In this document: positions 47,436-64,000 of the stretch, piece after piece | How positions within the stretch are numbered: position 1 is the first letter of the stretch | Layout of the letters: each line of letters opens with the position of its first letter | DNA from: Trogon surrucura | Lineage: Eukaryota > Chordata > Aves > Trogoniformes > Trogonidae | Direction of reading: 5' to 3' | NCBI GenBank assembly: GCA_020746105.1 | Contig: CM036618.1 | Location: 12,507,001-12,571,000, forward strand | DNA length: 64,000 nucleotides | The notes under the pieces: model-generated | What the model saw: only the letters and a program-made list of their open reading frames with translations | Told to the model about the DNA's origin: nothing | Databases searched by the model: none | Program-made: the position numbers and the translations under genes

Positions 47436-49324
47436 AGGAGCACGTTAGGAGGCAAAGGCCATGTGAAGGAGCATGTAACTAAGCATCAGTATTTAAAGCA
47501 ATGTCTTGGGTTTGTCTATATTTACGAGTATTTATGTAGCCGCAAATTCCAAGTTGGACTTGTTCAGTATAGCCCTCACATGGTATCCATGAGTTGTGCA
47601 TTTCCAAGCATGAAATGCAGTTGGCCAGCCCCTCAGGGGATACTGTGTACCAGACTGAGCTAACCAGCCAATCTTTCATCCATCAACTTGGTAGTAAGTA
47701 AAACACAGGGCTCTGGAACACAGAAGCTGAAGTTCTTCATGCCACCTGCTGAGAATCTCTGGTCTAAACAGTCTAGTTCAGCCCAGCGTTTCATGGTACA
47801 GCCCTGATCAAGTGTAATTCAAGGTAATATGAAACTATAAGTTACATTTAGGCATTCAAATTCCTTGTTCTCTATTCCACTGCACTTGTCTGGGAATACT
47901 CTTTTCCTGAGGGAATAACTCATGCAGTGGGACAGGGGAGAAATGAGAGGTTAATATGGGGTAAATCACTGCTTCTCTGGAGAGGTGGGAACCCAAAGGC
48001 AAAGAGTTATTGTTTTCCAGTCAGCTCCTGGAGAAGGGAAGCTGCACACTGTCCTATGCATGAAGGTAGGGGCAAAAGTATAAATGACCCTTTCACTACA
48101 TAATTTGAGGAACTCAGTGTAAATGTCTTCTTGGCAACCATTTCCCTCCATTTTTCTTCAGCCTTTTGGACTGATTGGAACCAGTAGATGCATGTGATTT
48201 TTATGTCATCCAAAAGAAATAAACAGCTCCTGGATCTCTGGATAAGTTCCAGGTCTGTTTAAGGAGAGTTTGTTTTTAATTTTTAAACTGGGACTTAAAG
48301 TCAAACTGTTGCAAGCTCATGGAGAACAAATATCTGAGAATTCAAAGACAGCATCGTCAAAAGTCTAATAAAACAGAATTTGTTCGTCCTTGTCTCTTAT
48401 TAAAAGCAATCAAGATATCAGTGCATTTTTCATCAGACTTCTGACGAACAGTCTGCCCTTTTAATTCTGTTTTACTGCTGGAGTAACCATGTTAGCTGCT
48501 TTGCTACCAGTGTAATGCAAAGTGGTAAATACCTCCATTTATTGAAATTAAAATGTATTTGTTTTTTTAAAATAACTGCTTTCCCATTAATTTAGCTTGC
48601 TAAAGCAAGACATGGGATAACTATGATCTTGCTGCCTTTCCTTTTGAAGGGGAAGAAATTATAGTATCTATCTAAGGATACTCCTACCCTGATCAACAAA
48701 CTGTAGACAGTACGAATGGGATAGACAGAAGGACAGGAATACTCTTTAGTCTTCTCATTAAAATTGGATTTCATGGCACCACAAGTCTAGAAATGACCTG
48801 TTTAGAAGACGGCAAACAAAAGGGAGCCTGCTTCTATGGCCCACAGACTAAGATGGTTTCCCAGCATAGTGGAATTCGAGTTATTTTGCCTCTGTTTTAA
48901 ACACATTCATACTGACACTACAATCAGTTTGCATTTCTTGCCTTGAAGAGACTTTTCTATTTCACAGGATAATTGTATTGGGAAATTTCTTGTTCTTGCA
49001 AAAGCAGAGAAACCCAAGTTGCAATAAAGGCAAAGCAGAAGAGAGTTGACATGGACGCATCCTAGAGGTGAAGCAGTTATATTTACAGGTTATCAGAAGA
49101 CAGCAGGAGGGCCAAAAATGCACAGGCAATTTTGGGGAGGTGAGATGTTGTTCAGCTGAATGAGGTGAGGAAAGGATTAATGCTAGCCCAAGGCTGAGGG
49201 TCAAACGAGGAAAAAGCACAAAAGTTTGGAAAACCTATGAGAAATTTGATCCCATGTGGTCCACATAAACCACTTCTGTATGTATGTGTTTATAGTGGTT
49301 CTAATGAAATGTATAAATATGTAT
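47436..49324. other. AT-rich stretch with one inverted repeat
   Basis: No gene or repeat family recognised apart from the interrupted inverted repeat at 48369-48474. Confidence 0.45.
48369..48474. repeat. Interrupted inverted repeat
   Basis: Left arm 48369-48388 reads 'taaaacagaatttgttcgtc'. The right side carries its complement in two pieces, 'gacgaaca' (48443-48450) and 'aattctgtttta' (48463-48474), separated by 12 extra bases. The loop is about 54 bases. It may be a relic of a foldback element or chance. Confidence 0.6.
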
Positions 49325-49392
49325 TAGGAAAAATATTTTCATAAAAGAGCTTACAATCTAAATCAATGAAATGAAGAGGGCAGGGGAAGATT
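49325..49392 (-). mobile_element. Ancient MIR-like SINE relic
   Basis: The plus strand contains 'aaaagagcttacaatctaaa' followed by a purine-rich 'gaagagggcagggg' block. This is the complement of a well-preserved 3' segment of amniote MIR-like SINEs. It is short; the rest is not recognisable. Confidence 0.45.
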
Positions 49393-49604
49393 ATTTCAAT
49401 AATTTGGATCAGACAAGAAGCACCAAGGATTTTATGGCTTTTCCAGTTGCAAAGGAAATAACCTGCTGCACTTAGTAAATGATCCTAGGATTTCTGTGTC
49501 TTGGGCCCATGTAAAATACTGATAAATATTAATAATAATACTGTTACTAACACTAATACATGTTATGTAATAAACCCTTATTTCCAACAGAAGACATAAA
49601 GAAT

Positions 49605-49738
49605 CATATGAACAAATTTGATATCATTCCCATTTCACAATTAAGGAAGGCAGAGATTACCAATTCTAGGGTCACCGAGAAGGTCAAAAACCAAGATGAG
49701 ACTAGAAACAAATAGTGGCAGTCAGTTCAAGAACAGGG
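49605..49738 (-). mobile_element. Ancient MIR-like SINE relic
   Basis: The plus strand reads 'atcattcccatttcacaatt', 'aaggaaggcagagattacca' and 'tagggtcaccgagaaggtca', then 'gagactagaaacaa'. The order matches the complement of the MIR core ('cccattttacagatgagg', 'gaggcacagagag', 'gggtcacacagc', 'gggattcgaaccc'). Diverged but collinear. Confidence 0.5.
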
Positions 49739-53859
<4,121 letters not shown>

Positions 53860-55190
53860 TGGAAAGCATTAATCTGCCTGACATCTTCTGGATGGACAAC
53901 ATGGAAGCAGGCAGGGATGTACTACAAAAGAAAAATTTCAAAGTTTTCCCAGGAATGCAGCTATGGTGTCAAGTAAGTCAAAGGTCACTTAAATTTGAGC
54001 AAGGGACATCAAAATCAGCAAGAACTTCTAGTGTTATGTTAGTAGTAAAAGGCTGAATAAAGAAAATATGGCACTGTTACCGAATGGAGCAGGTGACTTA
54101 GTAAACAGTGGAAATGGATAAGAGTGAGGTACTCAATGATTTCTTTCACCAAGATGGTCTCCCAGGCTTCTATGATTACACAAAGTGCTCAGAGAAGTAC
54201 AAGCAGTTGATGAGGATCAAGTCAGGGACTGTGTGAGAGAACTCAAGCCATGTGAGTCCTTGGGACCCTATAGGTTGTATCTGAGAGTGCCAACCCATAT
54301 CCTAGCAAGATCAATTTCTACCATTTCTGAAAGGTCATGGAGATAGGGAGGAGATCCCAAAAATAGAGGAAAGTATATTTTATTCAGTGTTTTAAAGAAA
54401 ACCCCAGAAAGATGATCCAAGCATCTGCAAACTAGTGACCTTCATTTTGGTCCCCTGAAAAATTATTGAGCAAGTCCTCGTGGAAGCCATTTCTGGGTAT
54501 GTAAAGGAGATGAAGGTGATGAGGAACAATCAGCACAGGTTTACCAAGAATAATTCATTCTGACAATATAATTGTCTTCTGTGAAATGGAACTAGATTTG
54601 TGGATGAATTGAGGTTAGTGGATGTAATTTACCTGGATTTAAGCTAGGTTTTTAGCCCTGTCTCCCCAGCTAGGATGCTATGCTCTGGACTGGTGAAAAA
54701 TCTGATTTGGTGGTTGGGTTTAAAAGATAGCAGTTGATGGGTCGTACTTTGCCTGGAGGCTGGTAACTAGTGGAGTACTGCAGTCAGCTGTCCTGGTGCC
54801 TGTCCCGTTCAACTTTTTTACTGGTGAGCTGGAGGAGGTGGTGGATTGCAGTCTCGGATAACAGGTAACCCTGAACTAAAGGAACTGGCTGATACTCTGA
54901 ACGGCGGGCATTGTGACATGAGAGAGCCAAGCTCGACACAGTAGCACATGGTGGGAGGATGAGCAACAAAGATAAATTGAAACAAGACTAGCTCAGACTG
55001 GATATAATGAAATACCTTTTCTTCAGGAAGGCAGTGAAGCAGTGGACGAAGCTGCCAAGACAGGTAGTGCAATCTCTGTCCTGGATAAAGACCTGGTCTG
55101 ACCCTGTAGCTCACCCTCCTTGTATCAGGAGGTATTAGAAGACTCTCAAAGTCTCTTCCCACCTAAATTATTCTAGGATTCTATAAGCAG
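53860..55190 (+). mobile_element. Old rearranged CR1 LINE (endonuclease relic to 3' end)
   Basis: The plus strand begins with 'INLPDIFWMDN', a relic of the endonuclease block 'FNFPDICWKDN'. It jumps by deletion to 'KSARTSSVMLV...', the block preceding 'LVTKDTEKAE'. It then continues through 'SEVLNDFFHQ' and a degraded RT region ('gatgtaatttacctggattt' is motif A; 'gtgcctgtcccgttcaactt' is motif B). It ends in a CR1 3' region with 'cttcccacctaaattattct' and degraded octamers at about 55190. Many stops and deletions. The aspartate pair of motif C is not recognisable. Confidence 0.8.
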
Positions 55191-58100
55191 AGTTGAGATA
55201 CAGAATTTTATATTGGGTTTTCATGTAATTTATGAAGCAAAAGTGATGGTGGAATAGGTTGGGGTTTGTTATTTCTGTTAGTTCTTATTGTTGTCTTCAT
55301 CTTTCTGAAGTTTTACGTTCTTTCCTTAGTGTAATCGATTCTAGTTACTGGCTTGGTTATGAAAAACAATAAGCAACTTTAAAGAAAAAAAGGCAAGATG
55401 CCATTAATCAAAGCACAGGTTCCTTCACAGATATTAGCAAAGCCAAACACAATGCAGAAAAATGGATTGACCTAACAAGAAAGAGAAACAAGGATTTCAA
55501 GAACACAGCTGGTTTATTTCCCAGTGACAAAATACACAAAGCGAATACAGGCCCCAAATGTCTAAGGGAAGGAAAGATGTTTTAGTAGCTTGGCTTGATC
55601 CTGCATTGGCTGTCCTGAGTCAGGCTTCTTTGAAAGTGTTCATGACCATAGTGGAAAAAAATAATTCAGTGCAGAGGGCTACTTTTCTCTTTTTTTTTTT
55701 TTTTCCCCCTTCCCCCTGAAGTGAACTGGTTGTTTCAGAATTTCCAGTGAAAACTAAGCATGGTCTCTTATTCATTGTTTCTCATAAAGCATAAAAATAA
55801 CTCTACTTCTGGCCATTATCATTCCAACAAAAACTTTCAGAAACTTTTCAGGCCTGATCCTGTAGCTTTAAAGTCAGTGGGAACAGAACCATAGTCTTGA
55901 AGTACAATGTTTTGGCTAGATGTTGTCACACAGTTGCTCATGCCTTTGTTATTTTCTATCAGTAAGATTAGTGTCTCATACTTTCTGAAAAGAGATTGCT
56001 GTTGCTTTCTGGAGGCCCTTGCAGGCTGGAGGAAGGGATTTCTACCACATATCTGTCTAGAGACTGCTTCTACTGAAATCTGTAGGAAAGTGTGAGTTGA
56101 CTTCTGTAGCTTTAAAATGGGTTTATCTGAATAGCTTCCTGTAGCTACTAAGACTGTGTCCATACCAGAAAATTAAATGCACTCACAGCCACTCTCTGGC
56201 ACTGCAGCTAACCAGCAGAAAGTCCTCCATCCATTTTACCAGATCCTTGTGCCCTCAGACACTGAGCAGCCGCATCCAAACTGTCTCTTAACAATAGTCT
56301 CAACTCACTCCAGAACTGGTTGGGGTGGCAACAGCTCACCTGGGTCAAAAGCAGCTGAGTACCATCCAGACTTGCTTGTGTTGTCGGCAACAAAGTGGAA
56401 GGCATGTTCCCTTCTGCTGCTTAATTTATTAGCGTGCATAACTTCAGGGTGCAATTCATCTACCTTAATGGAGACATCTGAAAGTTCAACATTTAAACCT
56501 CTGCTAGTTACCCTGGCTTCCTGTTATACTCAGTGGAAGCAAATCCAGGCCACAATTCATCTGACCTGTCTTGTGTACTTAGCTCAAATAAGATGGATTG
56601 CAAAGCGGGAATGCCCGTTTTTTTCCTTCTGACTATACAGTGAGTCTGAGGTCACCAGGTCAGACTCAGACCTCTAACTATTAGGCACCTGAGATAAGGT
56701 GAGACAGATACCAGCCTAATACATACTACTAAATTTATCAGCATATCTCTCACATTAAGATATGCTTTTAAAGACCATGTAGATTAAATTATAGGGTTTT
56801 ACTCAAGAAAAACAGTGGAAACACTTACTGAGAAGTTTCCTTGTCAGAAGATCTAAATGATTCTCCACAGAACAGAACAGAGTGTGGAAAGGTGAAAAGG
56901 TTGTTGTTTTTTTGGTTGTTTTTTTTTTTTTTTCTGGAGCATTTATCTAGAACTGTAATATTCTCTCACATCTCTCCCAGAAACACCTGATCTATCAGCA
57001 ACCATGCTGTCTTCATTCTTGCTCTAAGCGTGGAGTAATATCCATTTCATTCATTTTGTTCTCAAGTGGGAGCAAGGTTTGAGTGTCTGGGAGGATCTAC
57101 CTGAAGCTGTAAGATTTTATTTCTCGTCTGTGTCTGGAGGTCTGGGCAGCTGCAGGGGAGGACAAGGTCAGGACTCCGCCCTCCAGCAGCATAATTGAGA
57201 CAGTTTGGCTTAAGTTTCATTAATAACCTCTCTTCCACTCTGACCTTCAGTCATAATAAATACCTGGGAACCATAGCTGTTGATTACATTTGCAGTTGAT
57301 GCCAAGTTATATCATTTTTATTACCATTAATGCAAAGAAAATATTTGTGTCTGAAAATAAGGCACACTGCAGCCTATAGCCATTTTTTTTTTTTTGCAAT
57401 GCTTTGCCCTTGTTACCTTTATTAGCTATTTTTCTAATGATAATTAACTGAGAAAACATGACCTAAGTAGAGTTATCAAAGGAGAGCAATTATGGGAACA
57501 TGTGCCATATTATTCCAATTAGGTAACTGCTCATGGTGGTTTCACTTGGTAACAGCACAAAACTACTGTTCAGCCCACTATTCCCACTGTTACATTGATA
57601 AATGATCCCAAAGCTGCCTTTCATTCGACAGGTCTGGTTTTGGACAAGGGCCAGACAAAACAAAGTCACAAGATTTATCAGTACCGCAGTGGGAGGGTAA
57701 AGAGGATCTGAGGGGCATGAGCCTTGCTCTGTCTTCACTGAACAAAAGCTCAAGAAAAATACCCCTGGTGGACCAAATCCTAAGGAATCCATTCAATCCT
57801 TAACCAGCTGTCATTCAGGCAAGATCCTGCAGCCACTATTATGGATATAGCCAAGGAAATACACGACTGAGTGTCGAAGTGTGATTCATGCTTTTTTTTT
57901 TTTTTTTTTTGTGGGAGGACAAGAAAGTCCCAGCCTTGGCAATACAGTACTGCCCCACAACAGCTTTCCTTGTGTATGGATGGTCCTAGGAAAGAAGGAG
58001 TAGAAAGTGAGTATTGCCATATCTTCATGACTCATTTCAGCTCTGGATCACCATGAGACGCAGGGGACCACCATTGTGCATCCCCCTGATGTAGAGACAA

Positions 58101-61100
58101 CAAACGTTGAAGGAGTTAATGCTTCCCTATAGTTCTTCTTCCTCTCTCAGCAGTGGCATTGACATTATCGAACCCAGACGGGAGAAAGTTTTTTTGGGCC
58201 ACACACCTCTATGGTATCTGTTGGTTGAAATGAAATTTAAAGAATTCAACCTTCAAAATCTAGTGGAGGACCTTCCATCACCAAATACCACAATCTCAAA
58301 AAAAAGACATGTCTTCAGTAACAGAGTACTGTGAAAAAAATATGTCTTCTTTGAGAGAATATGATCTCAAAAAGAAAATAAGAAAGACGAAAGGAAAGGA
58401 TTGGAAGTTAGCACTATGGTAAGAGGTTAACAGACATGATCTTACAATTAAAGATATTTACCAGAGAAATTTGAACCCCATTATACCCTGGCTCATGGTA
58501 CATGAGGAAGAACTGGTTTACATCATCAAAGACAAAAACCAGGTCTATAGGTAAGCTTTAAGAATAATAAACATCCTGAATTCAAGAATAAGTCTGTCAA
58601 ATGAAGGGATATTGATTTTGGAACAAGGAATATTATGTCAAACAACATTAGTTTAATTGATCTGAATTTAGTTTAAGTACTAAAAGCATTTATATACAAA
58701 CAGCAAATGAAAATTAACTGCAGCTGAGTCCCTTGATTCTCAGATTATACAATGTGCACAAGCAACTGAAAGTTCTTGTACGAATCCCAGCAGCATGGTC
58801 TGGGTTCTATTCCCATAGCATGACTCAATAGAAAAGCAATATGCTTTCTTTCAGAAAATATGAATATTTAAAGCCATGTTTTGACTTTTAAAAATACACA
58901 AAACTTTTCCTTTCCCAAGAAGAATTTATAATAAAATGCAGAAAAGATGCTAGAACTGTGATCATTGCTAACATGGCTTAGTTCAAATATTTCAGCTTCT
59001 GGAATGAGCCATCCAGGAAAAATTCATTCCTTATGAAACAAAGCCAGATAGATTTGTTTATTGTTGGATTTTTTTCCTTCTACTCTCACTCAGCTACTTA
59101 CATTTCTTAGCTATCTTAAATACCTCAGAGTTTGCATTTTTAAGAATGGATGTATAGAACCCCGAGATGCCAATTGCTAAAGAAGGTGGCTGTTATTACC
59201 CATCAGAATTTGCTTTGGGTTGGTTTGGTTTGGTTTAAAAACCTGGTTTTTTTTGAAGTGGGAAGATGCTTTCTACAACTTCCTTATTGTTTCTTTCTTT
59301 TTTTTTTTTTAATTCTTTGGATTATGAGATTTAAAAGAAGTTATGATAACAGTACAGACTTCACAATATATGTACTCAGGTAAAGAATTCCAACTGCCAC
59401 TCTCAAGTACCTAAGTTACTTATTAAAATAGAATTAATGCTTTAAAATTTCTTGATCTTATGTTTGTGAACATGTTGAGAGACTTCAGCCAATGAAAACT
59501 CAAAAAATCTGAAACTTTTAAAATTTGACCTATAATCATTATATTAATGATATTAATGGTATAACATAGAATATAAATATTCATAAAATATTATCGTAAT
59601 TGTGTGGCTAGTAGAGAAATAAAGATAATGGTGGAATTCATCTTTCCTAATAAAGGTATCCAAGACTTGCTAGATGAACTATAAGTCTGATTTAGGCATA
59701 GGTGACTCATCTTGCATGTCTACAGAGTAAATCCTGTGTGCAATGAATTACAGTTTATGAGATAAGTAATGAAAACTGTTACCTGGAACATTAACTGAAT
59801 GATTAAACTCCAAGCTTTTTGACCAAAATCAGACTTTTTTTTAGTCTCTCTAAATATTTTTTTATATAATTTTATCTCATCTAATTCATGTAACTTCTTA
59901 TTGGTTTTCTTCTCTCTGCTTTCAAGTCAGTGTTAATGTTAATGAAGTGTAGGCACAGAAATCTTCTCCAGGGTTGTAACAATACTTTGTAAAAATAATT
60001 TTACTCATAACAGTTATTTTTGATATATCACAGTGAAATGTCAGGTGAACATAAAAGGATTTCATTTTTCACACAACAGTGCCAAGCTTATTTCCAAGTC
60101 TTATGGTTCAGATTGTGTCAAAATACAATCTGTACATGTGGTAGAATTCACTGCAGAAATATCTGGGCATTCCGCTTCCCAGGCTCTCTCAGTCTTAATA
60201 AGCCAGGAGTTTGTGGCCCCTTATGAAAGTTTATTATGCACCTCACTAAAATGGCAGTGAATCCTCCTGAAAATTGCTTGAGTTGCTAAGGAGGAGATCA
60301 CTAGTTTCTCTAATTATTTGTAATTGATCTAATTCTTGCTTGAAATGCACCTTCTTGCAAGACTAGTGCCTTGCCTGAGATTGACTGGAAGCCCATGTAT
60401 TAGCCAAGGAAGCTTGATCTGCCATATGGAACAAAATGGGAAAGATCCAGAGGCACAAAGAAAGGACATTTCACTGAGAAAGGTGTATTAGGAACTTGCC
60501 CAACATTGGTGCTCATTGCTATTGAGAGGAAAGAGTAGTTTGGCAAGTCTCGGTTTGCCCATATAAAAGTTTTGAGACCTCTTATATGTAAGTGTTGCTT
60601 AGTTTCACAAAGCATGCTCAAGAATTCATGGGCTAAAGGGTCACAGGGATACATGTAAGAACTACTCCTGTACTGAGTCTGTGATGAGCTTGTCAAGGTT
60701 CCTAAAATCTATTAAAAGTGTAACTAATAAAGGAAGGGTTAACTCTGTGCACCAGCTTCAGAACAATTTTTCATTTTAATTCAATGGACTAACATTTTAC
60801 ATCAGTTGTGCATCCCGTCTTTGCTGATTTGCAAGAAAGCCATCACTATGTATAAAGACATTTGTGATGAGGTCAGTAGCTATCAGTAAAGTAGGATATC
60901 CTCTTTTTTTTTTTTTCATGCTAATATTCTATCAGAACTATGTTGAAGTCTTTCTCACTGTAAACTCACGCAACCTAATGCCATTAGTTTAGAAGGAGAT
61001 GAGTTTCTGCTTTCCTGTCAATAAATGCTCCCTCCTACACTGTCTTATATTTATGTGCAAACCCAATTTACACACCTCGTGTATGCGAAAATGTTTCTGC

Positions 61101-62121
61101 AGAACTTCAGGAAAAAAACAGTCCACTGATGTGAGACTGTTTATTATTGCCATGATGAAAATTGTCATCTAACAGTAGCTGGACAGGTATTATCTTGTTA
61201 ATATTGATTGCCCAAAAATTATTCTGCAAGAAGTCTCAGCTAAAACATGGCATGTTTCTTACAGTGTTGCTTTCCTCTCTTGTCTTATTAGTGATTCTAT
61301 ATGTCTTTTCCTTATTTTTTTTTATTTTTTAATTCCATTTCAATTTTCTGGTAATACAGAGACTATTCATTGTCACATATACACAGCAACTAACACAGGC
61401 AGAACTGTGCTGAAACAGTAGCAGTTATAGCACTAAACCCACAATGCAGAAAGACGCCTGGCTGACTTGGGAATGCTCATTGCCAGGCTACAGTGGTTCT
61501 AATGAGCCAGCATAGACTGCTGAGGAAAGAGATCAGGTGGACTCTGCGATGGTGTCTATAGTCACAAATTAAGCACTGCTAGGGCCCAGACCCAGGTGAT
61601 AGAACTAGATATTCTTGATTGCTAGGGCAAATGTTGACACACCTTTTGTCAGTCTATGGAGCGTTCTCCAAAAAAAATTGGCCAACACAGTTTGGAAATC
61701 AAACGATTCACAGCAATCAGTTTTAGTATAACCAACTAGTTGAAATGATAAGATATTGTTACAGCATGGATTAGCTAGACTCTGCAAGTTGGACTCTGCA
61801 CCAGAAAACAAATCCTAGCACTGTTATACTACTAGTACAGACATAACTATCAAAGATGCAACTACAGTCCAGTGAATTTGTGTTGGAGTTCATATAGTTC
61901 CAGGGATCTGCAAAGCCTGGTTGTACTAGTCTTGGTGCAAATTCAACATGTCTGGCTTTCTACCTGTCACTGTGTCATTGCTGTATGTACCATTCAGCAA
62001 TGATTCTAAACCTCCATGTAAATGTTATCACAACGAAAATTAAGTTCTAGCTGATGTGGTTGTTTTCTACAATGTGTAGTGAATAAACTTGCCAAAAGTC
62101 AGGACAGTAATTAAGTATGAA
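55191..62121. other. Long AT-rich stretch, no supported gene
   Basis: T-runs at 55688-55704, 56919-56932, 57371-57386 and 57891-57910. A 151-codon plus-strand frame at 56177-56632 has no recognisable domain. The interval 57060-57440 looks like a possible conserved noncoding element but cannot be judged alone. A short segment near 55848-55880 ('ggcctgatcctgtagcttta') resembles a widespread old amniote repeat, too short to name. Confidence 0.45.
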
Positions 62122-62370
62122 ATCACAGAATCACAGAATCGTTGAAGTTGGAAGGGACCTCTATAGATAATCCAATCCAACTCCACTGTTAAAGCAGGAT
62201 TGCCTAGAGCACATTACACAGGATTGCTTCCAGATGGGTTTTGAAAGTCTCCAGAGAAGGAGACTTCTCAGCTTCCCTGGGCAGTCTGTTCCAGTGCTCC
62301 ATTACCATCACAGTAAAGAAGCTTCTCTTCATATTTAGATGGAACTTCCTGTATTCCAGCTTGTGCCTGT
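62122..62370 (-). mobile_element. CR1 LINE 3' end
   Basis: Begins with two ATCACAGA-type octamers and 'gttggaagggacctctatag'. It continues through the complement of the ORF2 C-terminus, '[20 protein letters not shown]' and 'LETFKTHLEAILCNVL', with the stop at 62204-62206. It is 5' truncated near 62370 ('cttgtgcctgt'). Its octamers resemble the nested 41.9 kb copy more than the 7.2 kb copy, and it is more diverged. Confidence 0.9.
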
Positions 62371-62937
62371 GGTGGAGAAACCACTTAGCAAGAGAAATAT
62401 TTTTCATTCTCTGAAAAAAACCTGACTTACATTCCTTTTCTCAGGGGCAAAAGAATGCCAGAGACAGGTAGGGAATGAAACTCAGCTAAATACCTGAGAT
62501 ACGTCACACTATGCTGCACGATCATGCAGAATAAACATGTCAAGCTTCTTAATACACGTGTCTATAGGAGACCTGCAAAATACCTTAGCTGGAGTAGCTG
62601 TAACCTCAAAAAATATCTCTTTAGCTTGAAGATAATCAGACTAAAAAGGTCTCTTCACTGAAATAATTTAATCGTATTTTATAACCAACCTGTGCAATGC
62701 AGCACCCTCTTTGTTTCTTTAATACAGCATTCTTCTCCAACTATAAGATAGATAGGTATAGCTAGTCATAAATATACATTGGAGGTCAGGAGATATCTCA
62801 CTAAATACAGTAGGTGTAAGAACAAACCTTTATTCAAAAGCATATCAGTGGAGCCTAAGAGTTGAAACAATAATCACCCAATTTAAAAGTACACGCACTG
62901 CCATATTGGAAGTAGAAGGGGGTCACTTTGGATTGAT
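62371..62937. other. Unique AT-rich spacer
   Basis: Nothing recognised between the two CR1 tails. Confidence 0.4.
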
Positions 62938-63014
62938 AGCATGTTTAGTCATAGGCTGGACTTGATGATCTCAGACGTCTTTTCCACCCTCAAGAATTCC
63001 GTGATTCTGTGAAC
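62938..63014 (+). mobile_element. CR1 LINE 3' terminal relic
   Basis: 'gcatgtttagtcataggctg', 'gacttgatgatctcagacgt', 'cttttccaccctcaagaatt' and 'ccgtgattctgtga' match the last 70-80 bases of an old CR1 3' end in forward orientation, including one degraded octamer. The body upstream is not recognisable. Confidence 0.7.
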
Positions 63015-64000
63015 ACAGAGGTTAGAAGAATTGATTGCTGCTGTGTGTAAAATGGAGGTGGCACACAAAGCAAGAAGCAAAGGAGCAAAGAAGCCAAAGA
63101 AGTCATAGATACATATTTCTGTGACAAAAATCAGAAGCAGGTGACAATAACCAGAGCATCTATTATATGCTTGCATGTGCATATGCTTAAGGGTAAAACT
63201 GTCAAGAAAAACGTGGGGGTTTGGTTTTGTTTTTCTTTAAATGACCTTGTCAGTTATGGAAGTAAGGTAATTCTTCTAAGAGTAGAGAAATTAATTTCAA
63301 GCTTCTTCAATACTCATATCCACAGACTTGTATAGATACTCAAGTCTTAATAGGCTTTACTTTCGTTCTGTATTCTCAAGTAAACATGATTTCCTCATGC
63401 TAAGTAAAAGGGATGTTCTTTGTCTTGTACCAAAGCCCCATTTTTGTGTCAGAACGTAAAGTTTCATTAAAAATTGACTTTATATTCACCCACATCTAGC
63501 TCGTTCATTTATGTTTAGAGAAAAAAAAATGGTTAGTAAGAATCTGAATAACAAATAGAAAGGAATGTTTCGTTTTAAATGATTTTTCATTTCAAAATGA
63601 ATGTTATCTGATGTAATAAAAGAGTTGAAGCAAAATATCTCTGTTATCAAAACACAACTTTTCAACTGACTCAAACCATTTTTGTTATGGCTGCTTTCAA
63701 ATGGATTGAAATGAAAGCATATTTTGGAATGGAAGAATTTGCAAAACTTAGATTTCCAAATTCCTACTCAGAGTAATAAATGATCTATCATCAGTAAACA
63801 GGGACTCATAATGGTCTACATAGCCGTGAGTGCAAGACATGCAATTTGCATAGCATTCAGATTTTAAATCTCTCCATTTTTGATTTGTGCAATACAACAA
63901 ATCCCCAGAATAGTTGTTACAAGCCTTTTACTTTCTACGTCATACCTTAAGAAACTTAGTAGAGACTTAAACTCAGATATTTCTCTTCAGAGAAATCCTT
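63015..64000. other. AT-rich stretch without recognisable gene
   Basis: No gene, RNA or repeat recognised up to the window edge. Confidence 0.45.

Noticed and set aside
55848..55880. Similarity to a common amniote repeat beginning 'ggcctgatcctg'
   Set aside because: About 35 bases only; too short to name or bound.
56177..56632. 151-codon plus-strand open frame
   Set aside because: No recognisable family; Ser/Thr/Leu-rich, with no promoter or splice evidence. Length is within chance expectation.

Overview
The window looks like intergenic or intronic DNA from a bird, most likely a neoavian. It is AT-rich and shows no exon structure I can support. Its recognisable content is what bird genomes carry: many CR1 LINE copies, a GC-rich endogenous-retrovirus-type LTR whose edge sequences I know from neoavian genomes, and a few very old amniote SINE relics of the MIR/CORE-SINE kind. 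I find no host protein-coding gene, tRNA, rRNA, CRISPR array or bacterial-type operon.

Layout. 1-2.8 kb: featureless AT-rich DNA. 2.8-5.0 kb: two old, decayed plus-strand CR1 fragments. 7.17-8.96 kb: a young minus-strand CR1, 5' truncated, with its reverse transcriptase frame still open. 9.51-10.71 kb: an apparently solo LTR that reads on the minus strand, with a TATA-like box and a polyadenylation signal in sensible places. 13.7-19.3 kb: SINE relics and two old CR1 pieces. 19.3-40.2 kb: mostly unique AT-rich sequence with one SINE relic, one old CR1 (31.0-31.5 kb) and short simple repeats. 40.24-44.69 kb: the richest region, a long minus-strand CR1 keeping the end of ORF1 and nearly all of ORF2, split by a second CR1 of another subfamily. 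47.0-49.7 kb: an old CR1 and SINE relics. 50.66-50.88 kb: a purine tract with 98 consecutive A. 53.9-55.2 kb: an old rearranged plus-strand CR1. 62.1-63.0 kb: two CR1 tails.

How the parts relate. The coding potential is that of selfish elements. CR1 ORF1 carries an SGNH/esterase-like domain and ORF2 an apurinic-type endonuclease plus reverse transcriptase. The copies at 7.2 and 40.2 kb differ by about 5 percent in their first ~335 bases (counted by eye), so their subfamily moved fairly recently. The nested copy at 41.94-42.96 kb must be later still. The other copies are much older, so the window records several waves of CR1 activity. I found no convincing undescribed system. The items most worth a second look are the nested CR1 with its readable junctions, the two-base ORF1/ORF2 spacing with a degenerate esterase motif, the preserved LTR promoter, the 98-A run, an interrupted inverted repeat near 48.4 kb, and a weak exon-like stretch near 20.2 kb.
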